A stretch of 39,300 nucleotides of DNA from JBNKLG01 sp050292235 (GTDB lineage Bacteria > Pseudomonadota > Gammaproteobacteria > Chromatiales > Chromatiaceae), in the NCBI GenBank assembly GCA_050292235.1, contig JBNKLG010000014.1, forward strand, positions 1-39,300, read 5' to 3'. Below the pieces are notes generated by a model. That model was not told the origin of the DNA. It saw only the letters and a list, made by a program, of their open reading frames with translations, and ran no database searches. Both the position numbers and the translations under genes were made by a program. This document shows positions 1 to 8,152 of this stretch, piece by piece. How positions within the stretch are numbered: the stretch's first letter is position 1; every line of letters starts with the position of its first letter.

Positions 1-2893
1 GATTTGCTCAGCAATGGAGTTCTACTACGCCACTCGACTGCCTGCCAGTCAGATAGAAGACAAGACGATGCGTTTTGATTGGCAAGATTATCTCCATGGC
101 AGGACATTGCTGACCAACCTCAAGCAACTTTCCTCCCATCGGGTCATCTGGCTCTCCATCATCGGCCTCTCGATTGTTTGGGGCATCGCCCAGGTGGTGC
201 TGGCCGCCTTCCCGGCCCATGCCAAAGAGGTGCTCGGTGTTGAGAACACTGTCATCATCCAGGGTCTGCTGGCCAGTTCCTCCATCGGTATCATTCTGGG
301 TTCCCTGTTTGCGGGTGGCACCTCGCGCCATCATATTGAGACAGGCCTAATCCCTTTAGGGGCCCTTGGGGTAGTGGCCTCGCTTTTCTTTCTGCCCCAA
401 CTCACCTCCATCGGGTGGCTGGCACTGGATTTTCTGCTAATGGGAGCTGCGGTAGGCATGTTCATCGTTCCCCTAAATGCCCTCATCCAGTTTCATGCCA
501 AAGAACATGAACTGGGCACAGTACTGGCAGGCAATAACTGGATGCAGAATCTGGTGATGCTCGGTTTCCTGGGATTGACGGTTCTGCTGACCACCAGCGG
601 CAGCAGCAGCTTCGGTCTGTTTCAGTTGCTGACGCTCATTGCCCTCGCGGGTGCTCTCTACACTGTCTGGCAACTGCCTCAGTCGCTGGTGCGCTATCTG
701 ATCGCACGGATTTTCTCGGGCGGTTACCGTATTCAGATTGCCGGTTTCAAGAATCTGCCCGCCAGTGGTGGCGTGCTGATGCTGGGTAACCACATCAGTT
801 GGCTCGACTGGGCCATGGTGCAGATCGCCTGCCCGCGCCCGATCCACTTTGTCATGCACCGCACCATTTACCAACGCTGGTACCTGCGCCGGTTTCTGGA
901 TTTTTTTGGTGTCATCCCCATCGCCGGTGGTCAAAGCCGGGAGGCACTGGAAGAGGTCAGAAACCTGCTCAATGCTGGTGAAGTGGTCTGTCTTTTCCCG
1001 GAAGGGGCCATCAGCCGCAACGGCCAACTGGGTGAGTTCAAAAAGGGCTTTGAGCGGGCCGTGGAGGGAGTCGAGGATGCAATCATTCTACCCTTCTACC
1101 TGCGCGGACTCTGGGGCAGCCGTTTCTCCCGTTCCAGTCTGAAGCTACAGCAGCTGCGCAATACCCGGCTGCGTAGCGAAGTGATCGTTGCTTTTGGTCA
1201 GCCGTTGGCATTGGAGACCCCGGCCCATGAGATCAAACGCAAGGTCTTTGATCTCTCCATTGACGCCTGGGAGCAGCATACTCAGGGCCTTGACTCTATC
1301 CCCCTGGCCTGGTTGCGCACGGTCAAAAAGGTCGGTACCGAACTCTGTCTGGCCGATGCCATTGGCGATACGACACTCTCCGGCTACCGGGTCAGCACCG
1401 GAGTCATCGCCTTCTCCCGTCTGATTCGCCGACGCAGTCCGGAACAAAACATCGGCCTGCTGCTGCCCACCAGCAGCGCCGGGGTGATCGCCAATATGGC
1501 CTGCCTGCTGGTAGGCAAGACGGTGGTCAATCTCAACTACACCGCCAGCGAGGCGGCGCTGATCTCTGCGGTCAAAAAGGCCGAGATCCGCAGCCTCTAC
1601 ACATCGCGCCGCTTTCTCGACAAGCTGGAGAAAAAGGGGATCGTCCTGGATCAGCTACTGAAAGGTCTGGATGTCATCTATCTGGAAGAGCTGAAGGATC
1701 AGATCAGTCAGGTGCAGAAAATCGTTCTGCTGGCCGTTTCTGCCCTCCTGCCTGCGCGATGGTTGTATCTGCTGTTCGGCAAACCCGTCCAGATTGATGC
1801 CCCCGCCGCCATTCTCTTCTCCAGCGGCAGTGAGGGAGAACCCAAAGGGGTGGTGCTCAGCCATCGCAACATCATGGGCAACATCCGTCAGGTCTCAGAC
1901 GTGCTCGATACCCAGGCGAACGATGTGGTCATGGCCAGCTTACCCCTGTTCCACGCCTTCGGTCTGACCGTCACGGGATTCATGCCTCTGGTGGAGGGGA
2001 TGCCTGCGGTCTGCCACCCCGACCCCACCGACGTGGCCAACGTGGCCAAGGCCATCGGCAAATATCAGGCGACGGTCTTCTGTGGTACCTCCACCTTCCT
2101 GCGCCTCTTTACCCGCAACAAGCGGGTGCATCCGCTGATGATGGCCTCACTGCGGGTGGTGGTGGCCGGGGCCGAGCGCCTCAGCCCCGAGGTGCGGGAG
2201 TCCTTCAAGCTCAAGTTCAACAAAGAGATTTACGAGGGTTACGGCACCACTGAGACCACGCCGGTGGCCGGGGTCAACATCCCCGACCGCATTGATCCCC
2301 AGGATTGGCAGGTGCAGGAGGGCAGTCGCCTGGGCACCGTCGGCCTGCCTCTGCCCGGCAGCAGCTTTCGTATTGTTGATCCAGAAACGCTCGAGACCCT
2401 GCCCCCTGGCGAAGATGGTCTCATCCTCATCGGTGGCACCCAGGTCATGCTGGGTTACCTGGGGGACAGCGAAAAAACCGCTGAAGTCATCGTCGAGCTG
2501 GATGGTAAACGCTGGTATAAGAGCGGCGACAAGGGGCATCTGGATACCGACGGCTTCCTGACCATCGTCGACCGCTACTCCCGCTTTGCCAAAATCGGCG
2601 GCGAGATGATCAGCCTCGGCGCCATTGAAGGTGCCGTTGGCAAACTGCTGCCAGAAGAGGTTGAGGTACTGACCACCGCCCTACCGGACGGCAAAAAAGG
2701 CGAAAAGGTGGTGATGCTGGTGGCGGGAGATATCGCCCTGGATGCACTGAAAAAGCTCATCGATGACTCAGGATTGAATCCGTTGATGCGCCCGGCCGAA
2801 CTCATTTCGGTCGCAGAGATTCCTAAGCTGGGCAGCGGGAAAAGCGATTTTAAGCGTGCCAAAGAGATGGCCTTGGCTGAAGCAAACGCATAA
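1..2893 (+). CDS. aas: LplT-like transporter / PlsC acyltransferase / acyl-ACP synthetase fusion (Aas type), 5' end missing
   Basis: The reading frame is open to the left edge, so the N-terminus lies outside the window. The visible part starts with about six hydrophobic segments (residues ~45-235 counted from the ATG at 14) resembling the second half of a major-facilitator transporter such as LplT. A PlsC domain follows, with the HX4D motif NHISWLD (~260) and FPEG (~329). Next is an AMP-forming adenylation domain with the P-loop FSSGSEGEPKG (~602), YGTTETT (~742) and YKSGDKG (~835). Aas with LplT is known to recycle lysophospholipids at the inner membrane: the transporter flips lysophosphatidylethanolamine, the synthetase activates a fatty acid on ACP, and the acyltransferase re-acylates the lipid. 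In E. coli, LplT and Aas are separate proteins; here they appear fused. No key motif is missing. Function is assigned by motif; the absent N-terminal half of the transporter is an inference. Confidence 0.9.
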   Translation, partial: ICSAMEFYYATRLPASQIEDKTMRFDWQDYLHGRTLLTNLKQLSSHRVIWLSIIGLSIVWGIAQVVLAAFPAHAKEVLGVENTVIIQGLLASSSIGIILGSLFAGGTSRHHIETGLIPLGALGVVASLFFLPQLTSIGWLALDFLLMGAAVGMFIVPLNALIQFHAKEHELGTVLAGNNWMQNLVMLGFLGLTVLLTTSGSSSFGLFQLLTLIALAGALYTVWQLPQSLVRYLIARIFSGGYRIQIAGFKNLPASGGVLMLGNHISWLDWAMVQIACPRPIHFVMHRTIYQRWYLRRFLDFFGVIPIAGGQSREALEEVRNLLNAGEVVCLFPEGAISRNGQLGEFKKGFERAVEGVEDAIILPFYLRGLWGSRFSRSSLKLQQLRNTRLRSEVIVAFGQPLALETPAHEIKRKVFDLSIDAWEQHTQGLDSIPLAWLRTVKKVGTELCLADAIGDTTLSGYRVSTGVIAFSRLIRRRSPEQNIGLLLPTSSAGVIANMACLLVGKTVVNLNYTASEAALISAVKKAEIRSLYTSRRFLDKLEKKGIVLDQLLKGLDVIYLEELKDQISQVQKIVLLAVSALLPARWLYLLFGKPVQIDAPAAILFSSGSEGEPKGVVLSHRNIMGNIRQVSDVLDTQANDVVMASLPLFHAFGLTVTGFMPLVEGMPAVCHPDPTDVANVAKAIGKYQATVFCGTSTFLRLFTRNKRVHPLMMASLRVVVAGAERLSPEVRESFKLKFNKEIYEGYGTTETTPVAGVNIPDRIDPQDWQVQEGSRLGTVGLPLPGSSFRIVDPETLETLPPGEDGLILIGGTQVMLGYLGDSEKTAEVIVELDGKRWYKSGDKGHLDTDGFLTIVDRYSRFAKIGGEMISLGAIEGAVGKLLPEEVEVLTTALPDGKKGEKVVMLVAGDIALDALKKLIDDSGLNPLMRPAELISVAEIPKLGSGKSDFKRAKEMALAEANA

Positions 2894-2905
2894 TCCATGC
2901 GGCAG

Positions 2906-2929
2906 GTTCCCACGAAGGACTGTGGGAAC
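2906..2929 (+). terminator. Stem-loop just after aas
   Basis: Perfect 8-bp inverted repeat GTTCCCAC / GTGGGAAC with an 8-nt loop, starting 12 bases after the aas stop codon. No T-tract follows, so it may be a 3'-end-protecting hairpin or a weak terminator rather than a standard intrinsic terminator. Confidence 0.35.
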
Positions 2930-3007
2930 AGGTCGGCTTCTGACTGTCTTGAACCCCATACGGCCAGGAGCTATGCTGAGACTTAAGCTCAAACCGGCCA
3001 ACTGTCC

Positions 3008-3493
3008 ATGCGTGACACCTCATCCACCGGCTTTACCCTGATCGAGATGATGATCATTCTTGGCATCATCGCCGTCTTGCTGATGCTTGCCATGCCCTCC
3101 ATGACACCGATCACCATCCGGGGCCAGATCAAAGAGGCTGTGGAGATTGCTGCCAAGCTCGAGCCCTCCGTCGAAACCATCTATGGACTGACAGGCAAGT
3201 TTCCCAAAGACAACGATGCCGCCGGATTACCGCCAGCCAACAAATTGCTGGGCAGTTATGTCCAGGGCATCGAGCTAAAGGACGGGGCCTTCCACATCAA
3301 GTTGGGCAACAAGGTCAACGCCAGTGTGGCAGGAAAGATCGTCACCCTTCAGCCGGTTGCCGTTGATGACAGCCCGGCCAGTCCCCTATCCTGGGTATGT
3401 GGGATGGCTGCAACGCCCGATGGCATGAGCCGCGTGGGTGAAAACCGCACCGATGTAAGTCTTGAAATGCTGCCGGTTAAGTGCCGGATCTGA
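3008..3493 (+). CDS. Type IV pilin-like / pseudopilin protein
   Basis: A 161-aa protein with a classic class III signal: a 7-residue leader, then G|FTLIEMMI, where the prepilin peptidase (PilD) would cut after Gly8 and methylate Phe9. Glu5 of the mature protein, needed for subunit docking, is present. The hydrophobic alpha-helix (residues ~9-30) is followed by a globular domain with two cysteines, WVCG (~137) and a Cys three residues from the end, which probably form the D-region disulfide of type IV pilins. It may be a major pilin, a minor pilin or a pseudopilin; no pil or gsp assembly genes sit next to it. The ATG at 3008 has no good Shine-Dalgarno. The only earlier in-frame option after the stop at 2984 is a CTG at 3002. 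An AGGAG upstream precedes an out-of-frame ATG at 2973. Confidence 0.85.
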   Translation: MRDTSSTGFTLIEMMIILGIIAVLLMLAMPSMTPITIRGQIKEAVEIAAKLEPSVETIYGLTGKFPKDNDAAGLPPANKLLGSYVQGIELKDGAFHIKLGNKVNASVAGKIVTLQPVAVDDSPASPLSWVCGMAATPDGMSRVGENRTDVSLEMLPVKCRI

Positions 3494-3568
3494 ACGAACA
3501 CGAATCACAGCCGCGGTTCGTTCTCCACCGCATTTACGGTGCTGCGCTTTGCCCAACCCATCAACTCT

Positions 3569-3660
3569 GTAGGAGTGCCCCATAGGCGCGATGAGTATGG
3601 TGGTGCGCCGGTCATATCATTCTTACAGGCGTGGGCTTCGCGCCCATGGGGCGCTCCTAC
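3569..3660. repeat. Inverted pair of REP-like elements
   Basis: Left arm 3569-3591 (GTAGGAGTGCCCCATAGGCG, then CGA) and the reverse complement of the right arm 3638-3660 match at 21 of 23 positions. Each arm begins with GTAGGAG and contains its own small GCGCCC...GGGCGC dyad, the usual layout of gammaproteobacterial REP elements. The head-to-head pair around a ~46-bp spacer resembles a bacterial interspersed mosaic element. REP elements are normally mobilised by a RAYT (TnpA_REP) transposase, which is not in this window. The same sequence could form a large cruciform or mRNA hairpin between two convergent genes. Confidence 0.65.
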
Positions 3661-3711
3661 TGGCGCTTGTGAGAGGAGCTTGGTTGGGCATTTTACGATT
3701 CAAAAGGAGAG

Positions 3712-3749
3712 ACCCAGAATCCAAACCGCAAGCGGTTTGGATTCTGGGT
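3712..3749. terminator. Long perfect hairpin between convergent genes, probable bidirectional terminator
   Basis: Perfect 18-bp inverted repeat, 3712-3729 against 3732-3749 (ACCCAGAATCCAAACCGC and its complement); the innermost pair cannot close, so the loop is CAAG. It ends about 20 bp before the stop codon of the VIT/VWA gene on the minus strand. The minus-strand side is followed by CTCTCCTTTTG, a weak T-rich tail; the plus side has none. The length and perfection are more than a terminator needs, so another role is possible. Confidence 0.55.
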
Positions 3750-3769
3750 GCCAGTTATAGCCATTGCTA

Positions 3770-5815
3770 TTAAGCCAACACATCTCCTGAGTGACGGCGC
3801 TGCCACCAGTAGACAGCACCCAGAAGCAGCAGCATCAGCAAGATCCCCTCTTCCGCCTCAGGCGCAGAGCTACCGCTGAACTGTTGTGCCTGGGGCGCAT
3901 AGGCGTGCTGGGTGACGCCCTTCACCATGGGCAGTGGAACCGCGGCATCCTTGTTGCTATCAGGGTTCTGGTTATAGACCTTCTGAGAGACAGCGACGAA
4001 GGCGGTCCAGCGGGTCATGAGGGAGTAATCCAGACCCAGCTGGGTCACCTTTTCCTTCAGACCATCATCAGAGGCCTCTGAGGGACGGCGATCATTGGGC
4101 ATGGTCATCTCGCGCATGTAATCGGCGATACGACTGCGCGCCCAGATGAGGGAGATGGCCTGTCCCTGTTCCTGACCGGCCTTCTCTATCTTGAGATCCA
4201 GCGGCAAAGTGGCCTTTTGGCCGTTGATGAGACCACTGACTTTGATCGGCTGTTGTCCCACCTGTTTGATCTTGCCCAGCAGACGCAGGGAATCGCCGAC
4301 AAAGAGATCGGGCAGCATGGGGGGGCTGACCTCTTCGACCTGGGTATCGCCCCAATCGATGCTGATGTCGGTCAGCACCGGGGTTTGCAGGCGGTCAGCA
4401 AAGAGCTTGGCAACCCCCTCCACCTCCTGGGTCGGGTCGATATAGCGGGCGAAACCGCGACCGGACCGACCCATCTCATCCAGCAGATAACGATTGACGC
4501 TGGTGCCGACACCCAGGGCGTAGATGCGGGCATTGCCGCGTAGCGTATTGATGCGCTCCAGCACCGTATGCTCGTTGCCGATGTACCCATCGGTGAGAAA
4601 GATGACGATGCGCAGATGATCCTTCGTCTCTGGCACCGACAGGGCCTGCGAAATAGCGTCATCGATATGGGTGCCACCGCTGGCCCGGAAGGCCTGGATA
4701 TGGGCCAAACCATGCTTCAGGTTATCCGGCGTCGCTGGCAGCGGGCTGGCGTGGAATTCCCGCGGACTGTTGCTGAAATCGATGATGCGAAAGGTATCAC
4801 TAGGGCGCAGATGGTGCAGCACCTGTTCCATGAAGGCCTTGCTGGCCGCCAACGGCTGGCCGGACATGGAGCCGGAGGTGTCCAGCACAAAGACCATTTC
4901 GCGCGCGGTGATGGTATCGGCTTTAGGCATCGCCGGTGGTTCCAGCAACAGGCTGAAATAGCGGCCGCTGGCATCTTCATGGGTCAGGAGTCCAGCCTGA
5001 GCCTGATCACCGGAAAGGCTGTAATGCAGCTCGAAATCACGGTTATCGATGACCTTGCCCTGGGCCAGCTGGATCTTTTGATGCTGCATATCCAGCTTGT
5101 TGGCGCTGATGTCATGGGTTGGGCTGGTGACAGAGGCAATGGGCATGCCGCCATCCAGGGTCACGTCAATGGAGACCCGGTCTTCTTCAATGCTCTTTGG
5201 CAAATTGACCCCAGCCACACCGGGATAGGCGGGCAGTGATTCCAATTCCCAGGCACCGACTTTTTGCTGGACCTTCTGCTGGGTTTGCCCCGATTGAAAC
5301 CGGGGGCCGACAATGAGTGGCAACACCAATTCATAGTGGCCATCCACCTGGGGCAACGGCTGCACATAGTGCAGTGTGATGTGGATGGGATAATCCGGCA
5401 TCAGGTTGGCCAGCTGTTGGGTAAACATATTGGGTCGATGCTGCTCCAGCAGGCTGGCGGATTTACCCGCCTTTTTGGCCTGGTCGAACGTTTTTTTGGC
5501 CTCTTCCTTGCGCCGAATTTTGGCCTCCACCAGCTCATCGGCCACTTGCATGCGCATGGCGTGCACTGCGGCCTCTTTATTAAGGGGAAAGAGATAGCTG
5601 GCATTCAGCGGGATACCCGTAGGGTTCTGGAAATCCTGCTCCAGGGTCACATGGGCCAGATCGCCCTTGATATCGACCCGATAATGGGATTTGAGCAGCG
5701 GAAACTGGATCTTCTGCCCCTCCAGCTCGGCCTCAATGAAGCCACCGGGTGAAACCTCTTCCGCAGAAGCGGGTAACCACCAGACTGCAATCAATAAGAG
5801 AACGATTTTCTTCAT
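3770..5815 (-). CDS. VIT and VWA domain surface protein with PEP-CTERM-like sorting tail, probable exosortase substrate
   Basis: A 681-aa exported protein. A signal peptide (MKKIVLLL..., likely cut after ASA at ~19) leads into a vault/inter-alpha-trypsin (VIT) domain (~25-160), then a von Willebrand factor A domain with the MIDAS motif DTSGSMSG (~312) and FLTDG (~405), which should bind a divalent metal. The C-terminus has the three-part layout of exosortase substrates: a short PEAEEG motif, a hydrophobic helix (ILLMLLLLGAVYWW) and a basic QRR. This matches VIT/VWA targets of dedicated exosortases, and the exosortase gene lies only 13 nt upstream on the same strand. It resembles the marine proteobacterial sortase-target family (TIGR03788) but is paired here with an exosortase rather than a class E-type sortase. 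A good AGGAG lies 6-7 nt before the ATG. Likely role: an envelope-anchored adhesive or protease-inhibitor-like protein; this is inference. Confidence 0.88.
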   Translation of the reverse strand: MKKIVLLLIAVWWLPASAEEVSPGGFIEAELEGQKIQFPLLKSHYRVDIKGDLAHVTLEQDFQNPTGIPLNASYLFPLNKEAAVHAMRMQVADELVEAKIRRKEEAKKTFDQAKKAGKSASLLEQHRPNMFTQQLANLMPDYPIHITLHYVQPLPQVDGHYELVLPLIVGPRFQSGQTQQKVQQKVGAWELESLPAYPGVAGVNLPKSIEEDRVSIDVTLDGGMPIASVTSPTHDISANKLDMQHQKIQLAQGKVIDNRDFELHYSLSGDQAQAGLLTHEDASGRYFSLLLEPPAMPKADTITAREMVFVLDTSGSMSGQPLAASKAFMEQVLHHLRPSDTFRIIDFSNSPREFHASPLPATPDNLKHGLAHIQAFRASGGTHIDDAISQALSVPETKDHLRIVIFLTDGYIGNEHTVLERINTLRGNARIYALGVGTSVNRYLLDEMGRSGRGFARYIDPTQEVEGVAKLFADRLQTPVLTDISIDWGDTQVEEVSPPMLPDLFVGDSLRLLGKIKQVGQQPIKVSGLINGQKATLPLDLKIEKAGQEQGQAISLIWARSRIADYMREMTMPNDRRPSEASDDGLKEKVTQLGLDYSLMTRWTAFVAVSQKVYNQNPDSNKDAAVPLPMVKGVTQHAYAPQAQQFSGSSAPEAEEGILLMLLLLGAVYWWQRRHSGDVLA

Positions 5816-5828
5816 GGGATCTCTCCTT

Positions 5829-7358
5829 TCAGATGTGTTGAGATTGTTCGCCGCTAACGACGGGTTGGGGTTGAGTCAAGGGAAAATCCAGGGCCGAGAA
5901 CAGATGCTGATCCCAGTCCTGATCGGATTCGATAGGGCTATCCCAGGGAACGATGCGCTGTACCGACATCCAGCGTTGCGGGGTCTGAAACCAATGCCAA
6001 ACCGCCTCGGCCACATGGGTTGCCATCTTGCCATCGGCGGAGATAAAGCTGACCGAGACCCGCCAGACACGACCATCCGGTGAGGTAGCGCGATAGACTG
6101 CCGTAGGCACAACGCCATTACGGCTGCCCAGGTACTCCACGCCAAAACCCAGACCACGCAGGCACTCATCTGGCGCATGCAGATGGCGCAAGGGGGATTG
6201 GGTCTGGGTAATCAACAGACCGCGCTCGCCGTATTGCACCTTGATGGCCGCACCACCAAATTGCTGGAAGTAGCGTTGTTCCTTGTCCAACAGAGGCACC
6301 AGCTGCCCTACCTCACCATCCAGATAGCTCGGGGCGTAGGGGGTTTCCAGGGCAACGCCCACGTCCAACGGTTTTGGCATCCGAGTCACCACGACAGCAG
6401 CGAGGAAAAGAAAAGCCACCGCCGTTAACAGTGAGGCCTTTGGCGTCAGCCTGAACGGCTGCCGGGATCGGTATGAGGTGGCATACGAAACAGGGGTCGC
6501 ACCCCGGTTGACACGGTAGATCCAGAGAAAGAAGAGGATCAGCAGGGCAAAGGCGGGCATCAGAGAGGCAAGACCCACCACCTCATGCCAGGGCTGCACC
6601 ATCACATCCACATTGGGGATGGGATGCAGTACGCCCGTGGCCAGCAGCAGAATGCGAAAGCTGTTGCTTATCCAGGCGGCAGCCAGCATCAGACCGATGC
6701 CCATGAAACCCTGCCACCTGCTGGGCCGGGCAACGGCCATCAAGGCACCGAGAAAGACGCTGAGCAGAATCAGGGCCGAGGTGCCGGAACAGGGCAGATC
6801 GATTAAGAGGGTTTCGCTGGGGAGCTGGATGCGTGTGCCCTGACAGCTCACCCCATCGGCCATGCCCGTCAACATCGAGCAGGAGGACCAGGTTGAGAGC
6901 TGTTGCAGGCCATAGCCCAGCGTCCGTTGCACGACCCGTTCCATCGGCAGGGCACAGGCGAAGAGCAGAGCCATCCAGGCTGGAGAGAGGGCACGCTGGC
7001 GCTGGTGCAGGCCAAACAACAGCCCAAGCGCATAGAGATCTACCACCAGAGCCAGAGCACCGATGATGTTGATCGCCAGCACCTGGCCCAGCAAGCGAAT
7101 CAGGGCTGTGGTTCCCAGAAGCGCCACCGGCAGCCAGGGTCTGTTTTCCGCCTGATAGTATCGAGGGGAACTCAGACTCCAGCCGAGCAGTAGTGCAATC
7201 AGCAGAAAGACCCGGAGACCATCAGAATCATAGCTGGGATCCACCCAGGTATTCGCCAGCCAGCGGAGGGGGTCCAGGGCCAAAATGCCAACCCCGAGGG
7301 CCAGCATCAGTGAAGGGATCGAAGAGAGGGGCAGTGGTCTGTTCATGGGAGACAGCAT
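5829..7358 (-). CDS. Exosortase fused to a C-terminal EpsI-like domain
   Basis: A 509-aa protein. The first ~320 residues form an eight-helix exosortase core with the three expected active-site positions: Cys in DLPCSGTSAL (~188), Arg in NSFRILLL (~234) and His in PWHEVVGL (~257). The last ~170 residues, after a further hydrophobic segment, form an EpsI-type domain with the characteristic HAPDECLRGLG (~392-402). In exopolysaccharide loci exosortase and EpsI are often separate genes; here they are one protein. Exosortases are membrane transpeptidases that cleave and anchor PEP-CTERM-like proteins. The next gene downstream (13 nt) is a VIT/VWA protein with a suitable C-terminus and is the obvious single substrate. 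I cannot assign the exact Xrt subtype (XrtN- or XrtT-like systems also handle VIT proteins). An alternative start is Met5 (7346); neither start has a strong ribosome-binding site. Confidence 0.88.
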   Translation of the reverse strand: MLSPMNRPLPLSSIPSLMLALGVGILALDPLRWLANTWVDPSYDSDGLRVFLLIALLLGWSLSSPRYYQAENRPWLPVALLGTTALIRLLGQVLAINIIGALALVVDLYALGLLFGLHQRQRALSPAWMALLFACALPMERVVQRTLGYGLQQLSTWSSCSMLTGMADGVSCQGTRIQLPSETLLIDLPCSGTSALILLSVFLGALMAVARPSRWQGFMGIGLMLAAAWISNSFRILLLATGVLHPIPNVDVMVQPWHEVVGLASLMPAFALLILFFLWIYRVNRGATPVSYATSYRSRQPFRLTPKASLLTAVAFLFLAAVVVTRMPKPLDVGVALETPYAPSYLDGEVGQLVPLLDKEQRYFQQFGGAAIKVQYGERGLLITQTQSPLRHLHAPDECLRGLGFGVEYLGSRNGVVPTAVYRATSPDGRVWRVSVSFISADGKMATHVAEAVWHWFQTPQRWMSVQRIVPWDSPIESDQDWDQHLFSALDFPLTQPQPVVSGEQSQHI

Positions 7359-7446
7359 GAACGACGACCGTGCAGTCCCTGCGGCTCAAAGCAGGAGTTT
7401 CAGCGGAAATTTTGTGCAGATTTAGCGTAGGACGTGCCGCCCTCTC

Positions 7447-7908
7447 TTACAAAGGCAAGGCGGTCTTATCAACTACCCGACGCAGCACAAAACTCGAGTG
7501 CACCCCGCTAACGCCTTCGATGCGGGTGATTTTATCCAACAACAGGGACTGAAAGGCATCCATATCCTGCATCACCACCTTGAGTTGATAGTCTGCATCC
7601 TGTCCGGTGATGAGCAGACATTCCATCACCTGTGGCAGGGTGGCGATTTGGCTCTCAAAGTGGGTAAAGCGCTCCGGGGTATGGCGATCCATGGAAATAT
7701 GGATCAGGGCCATGAGACTCAGCCCCAGTTGCTTGGCATCAAGCAGGGCACGATAGCCAGTGATGAGCCCGGACTCTTCCAAAGCCCGCACCCGTCGTAA
7801 ACAGGGGGACGGCGAGAGGCCGATGCGCTCGGCCAATTCCTGATTGCTGATACGACTCTCGGTTTGCAGGATGCTGAGGATATGGCGGTCGTAGCGGTCA
7901 AATTCCAT
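7447..7908 (-). CDS. Lrp/AsnC-family transcriptional regulator
   Basis: A 153-aa protein, the normal length for the family. An N-terminal winged helix-turn-helix (residues ~4-60, with ISNQELAERIGLSPSPCLRR as the DNA-reading part) is followed by an alpha/beta RAM domain (~65-145) that in this family binds amino acids and drives dimer and octamer assembly. It is divergent from a 2-isopropylmalate synthase gene across a 244-bp AT-rich interval containing phased repeats and a dyad. Control of that leu gene, and of itself, is therefore likely. The ligand (leucine or another amino acid) is not readable from sequence. It is not clearly Lrp itself rather than a paralogue, so no symbol is given. Confidence 0.92.
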   Translation of the reverse strand: MEFDRYDRHILSILQTESRISNQELAERIGLSPSPCLRRVRALEESGLITGYRALLDAKQLGLSLMALIHISMDRHTPERFTHFESQIATLPQVMECLLITGQDADYQLKVVMQDMDAFQSLLLDKITRIEGVSGVHSSFVLRRVVDKTALPL

Positions 7909-7936
7909 AATTTTTTCTATTCAAAGCAACATATTT

Positions 7937-7981
7937 CAATATAAAACCAATATTAGGCCAATTATTGCTAATAAATAGCAA
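7937..7981. promoter_or_regulatory. Phased CAATAT/CAATTA repeats and TTGCTA dyad, candidate Lrp-type operator
   Basis: In the AT-rich gap between the Lrp-type gene and the leuA-type gene, CAATAT (7937), CAATAT (7948) and CAATTA (7959) recur exactly 11 bp apart, one helical turn. They run into the perfect dyad TTGCTA-ATAAA-TAGCAA (7965-7981). Lrp-family octamers wrap DNA over helically phased AT-rich sites, so this is a reasonable operator candidate for both divergent genes. No binding evidence can be taken from sequence alone. Confidence 0.35.
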
Positions 7982-8152
7982 AATAAGGATTAAATCGCAA
8001 TAAAAAACCCGCTCAATAGACTTATTATTTCATCAAGCCGCCACAAGCAGACCGAACAGACCCATATCCCCACAAGGGATTCCACCGTCACCCTGCCCCA
8101 CAAGGATTGGGGATGACGGCACGACCATCCACAGATTGCAGGATTCACGCCA

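Noticed and set aside
2973..3041. 22-codon ORF with AGGAG upstream overlapping the pilin start
   Set aside because: Shine-Dalgarno to ATG spacing is only 2 nt and the product has no recognisable feature; it is kept only as a caution on pilin translation.
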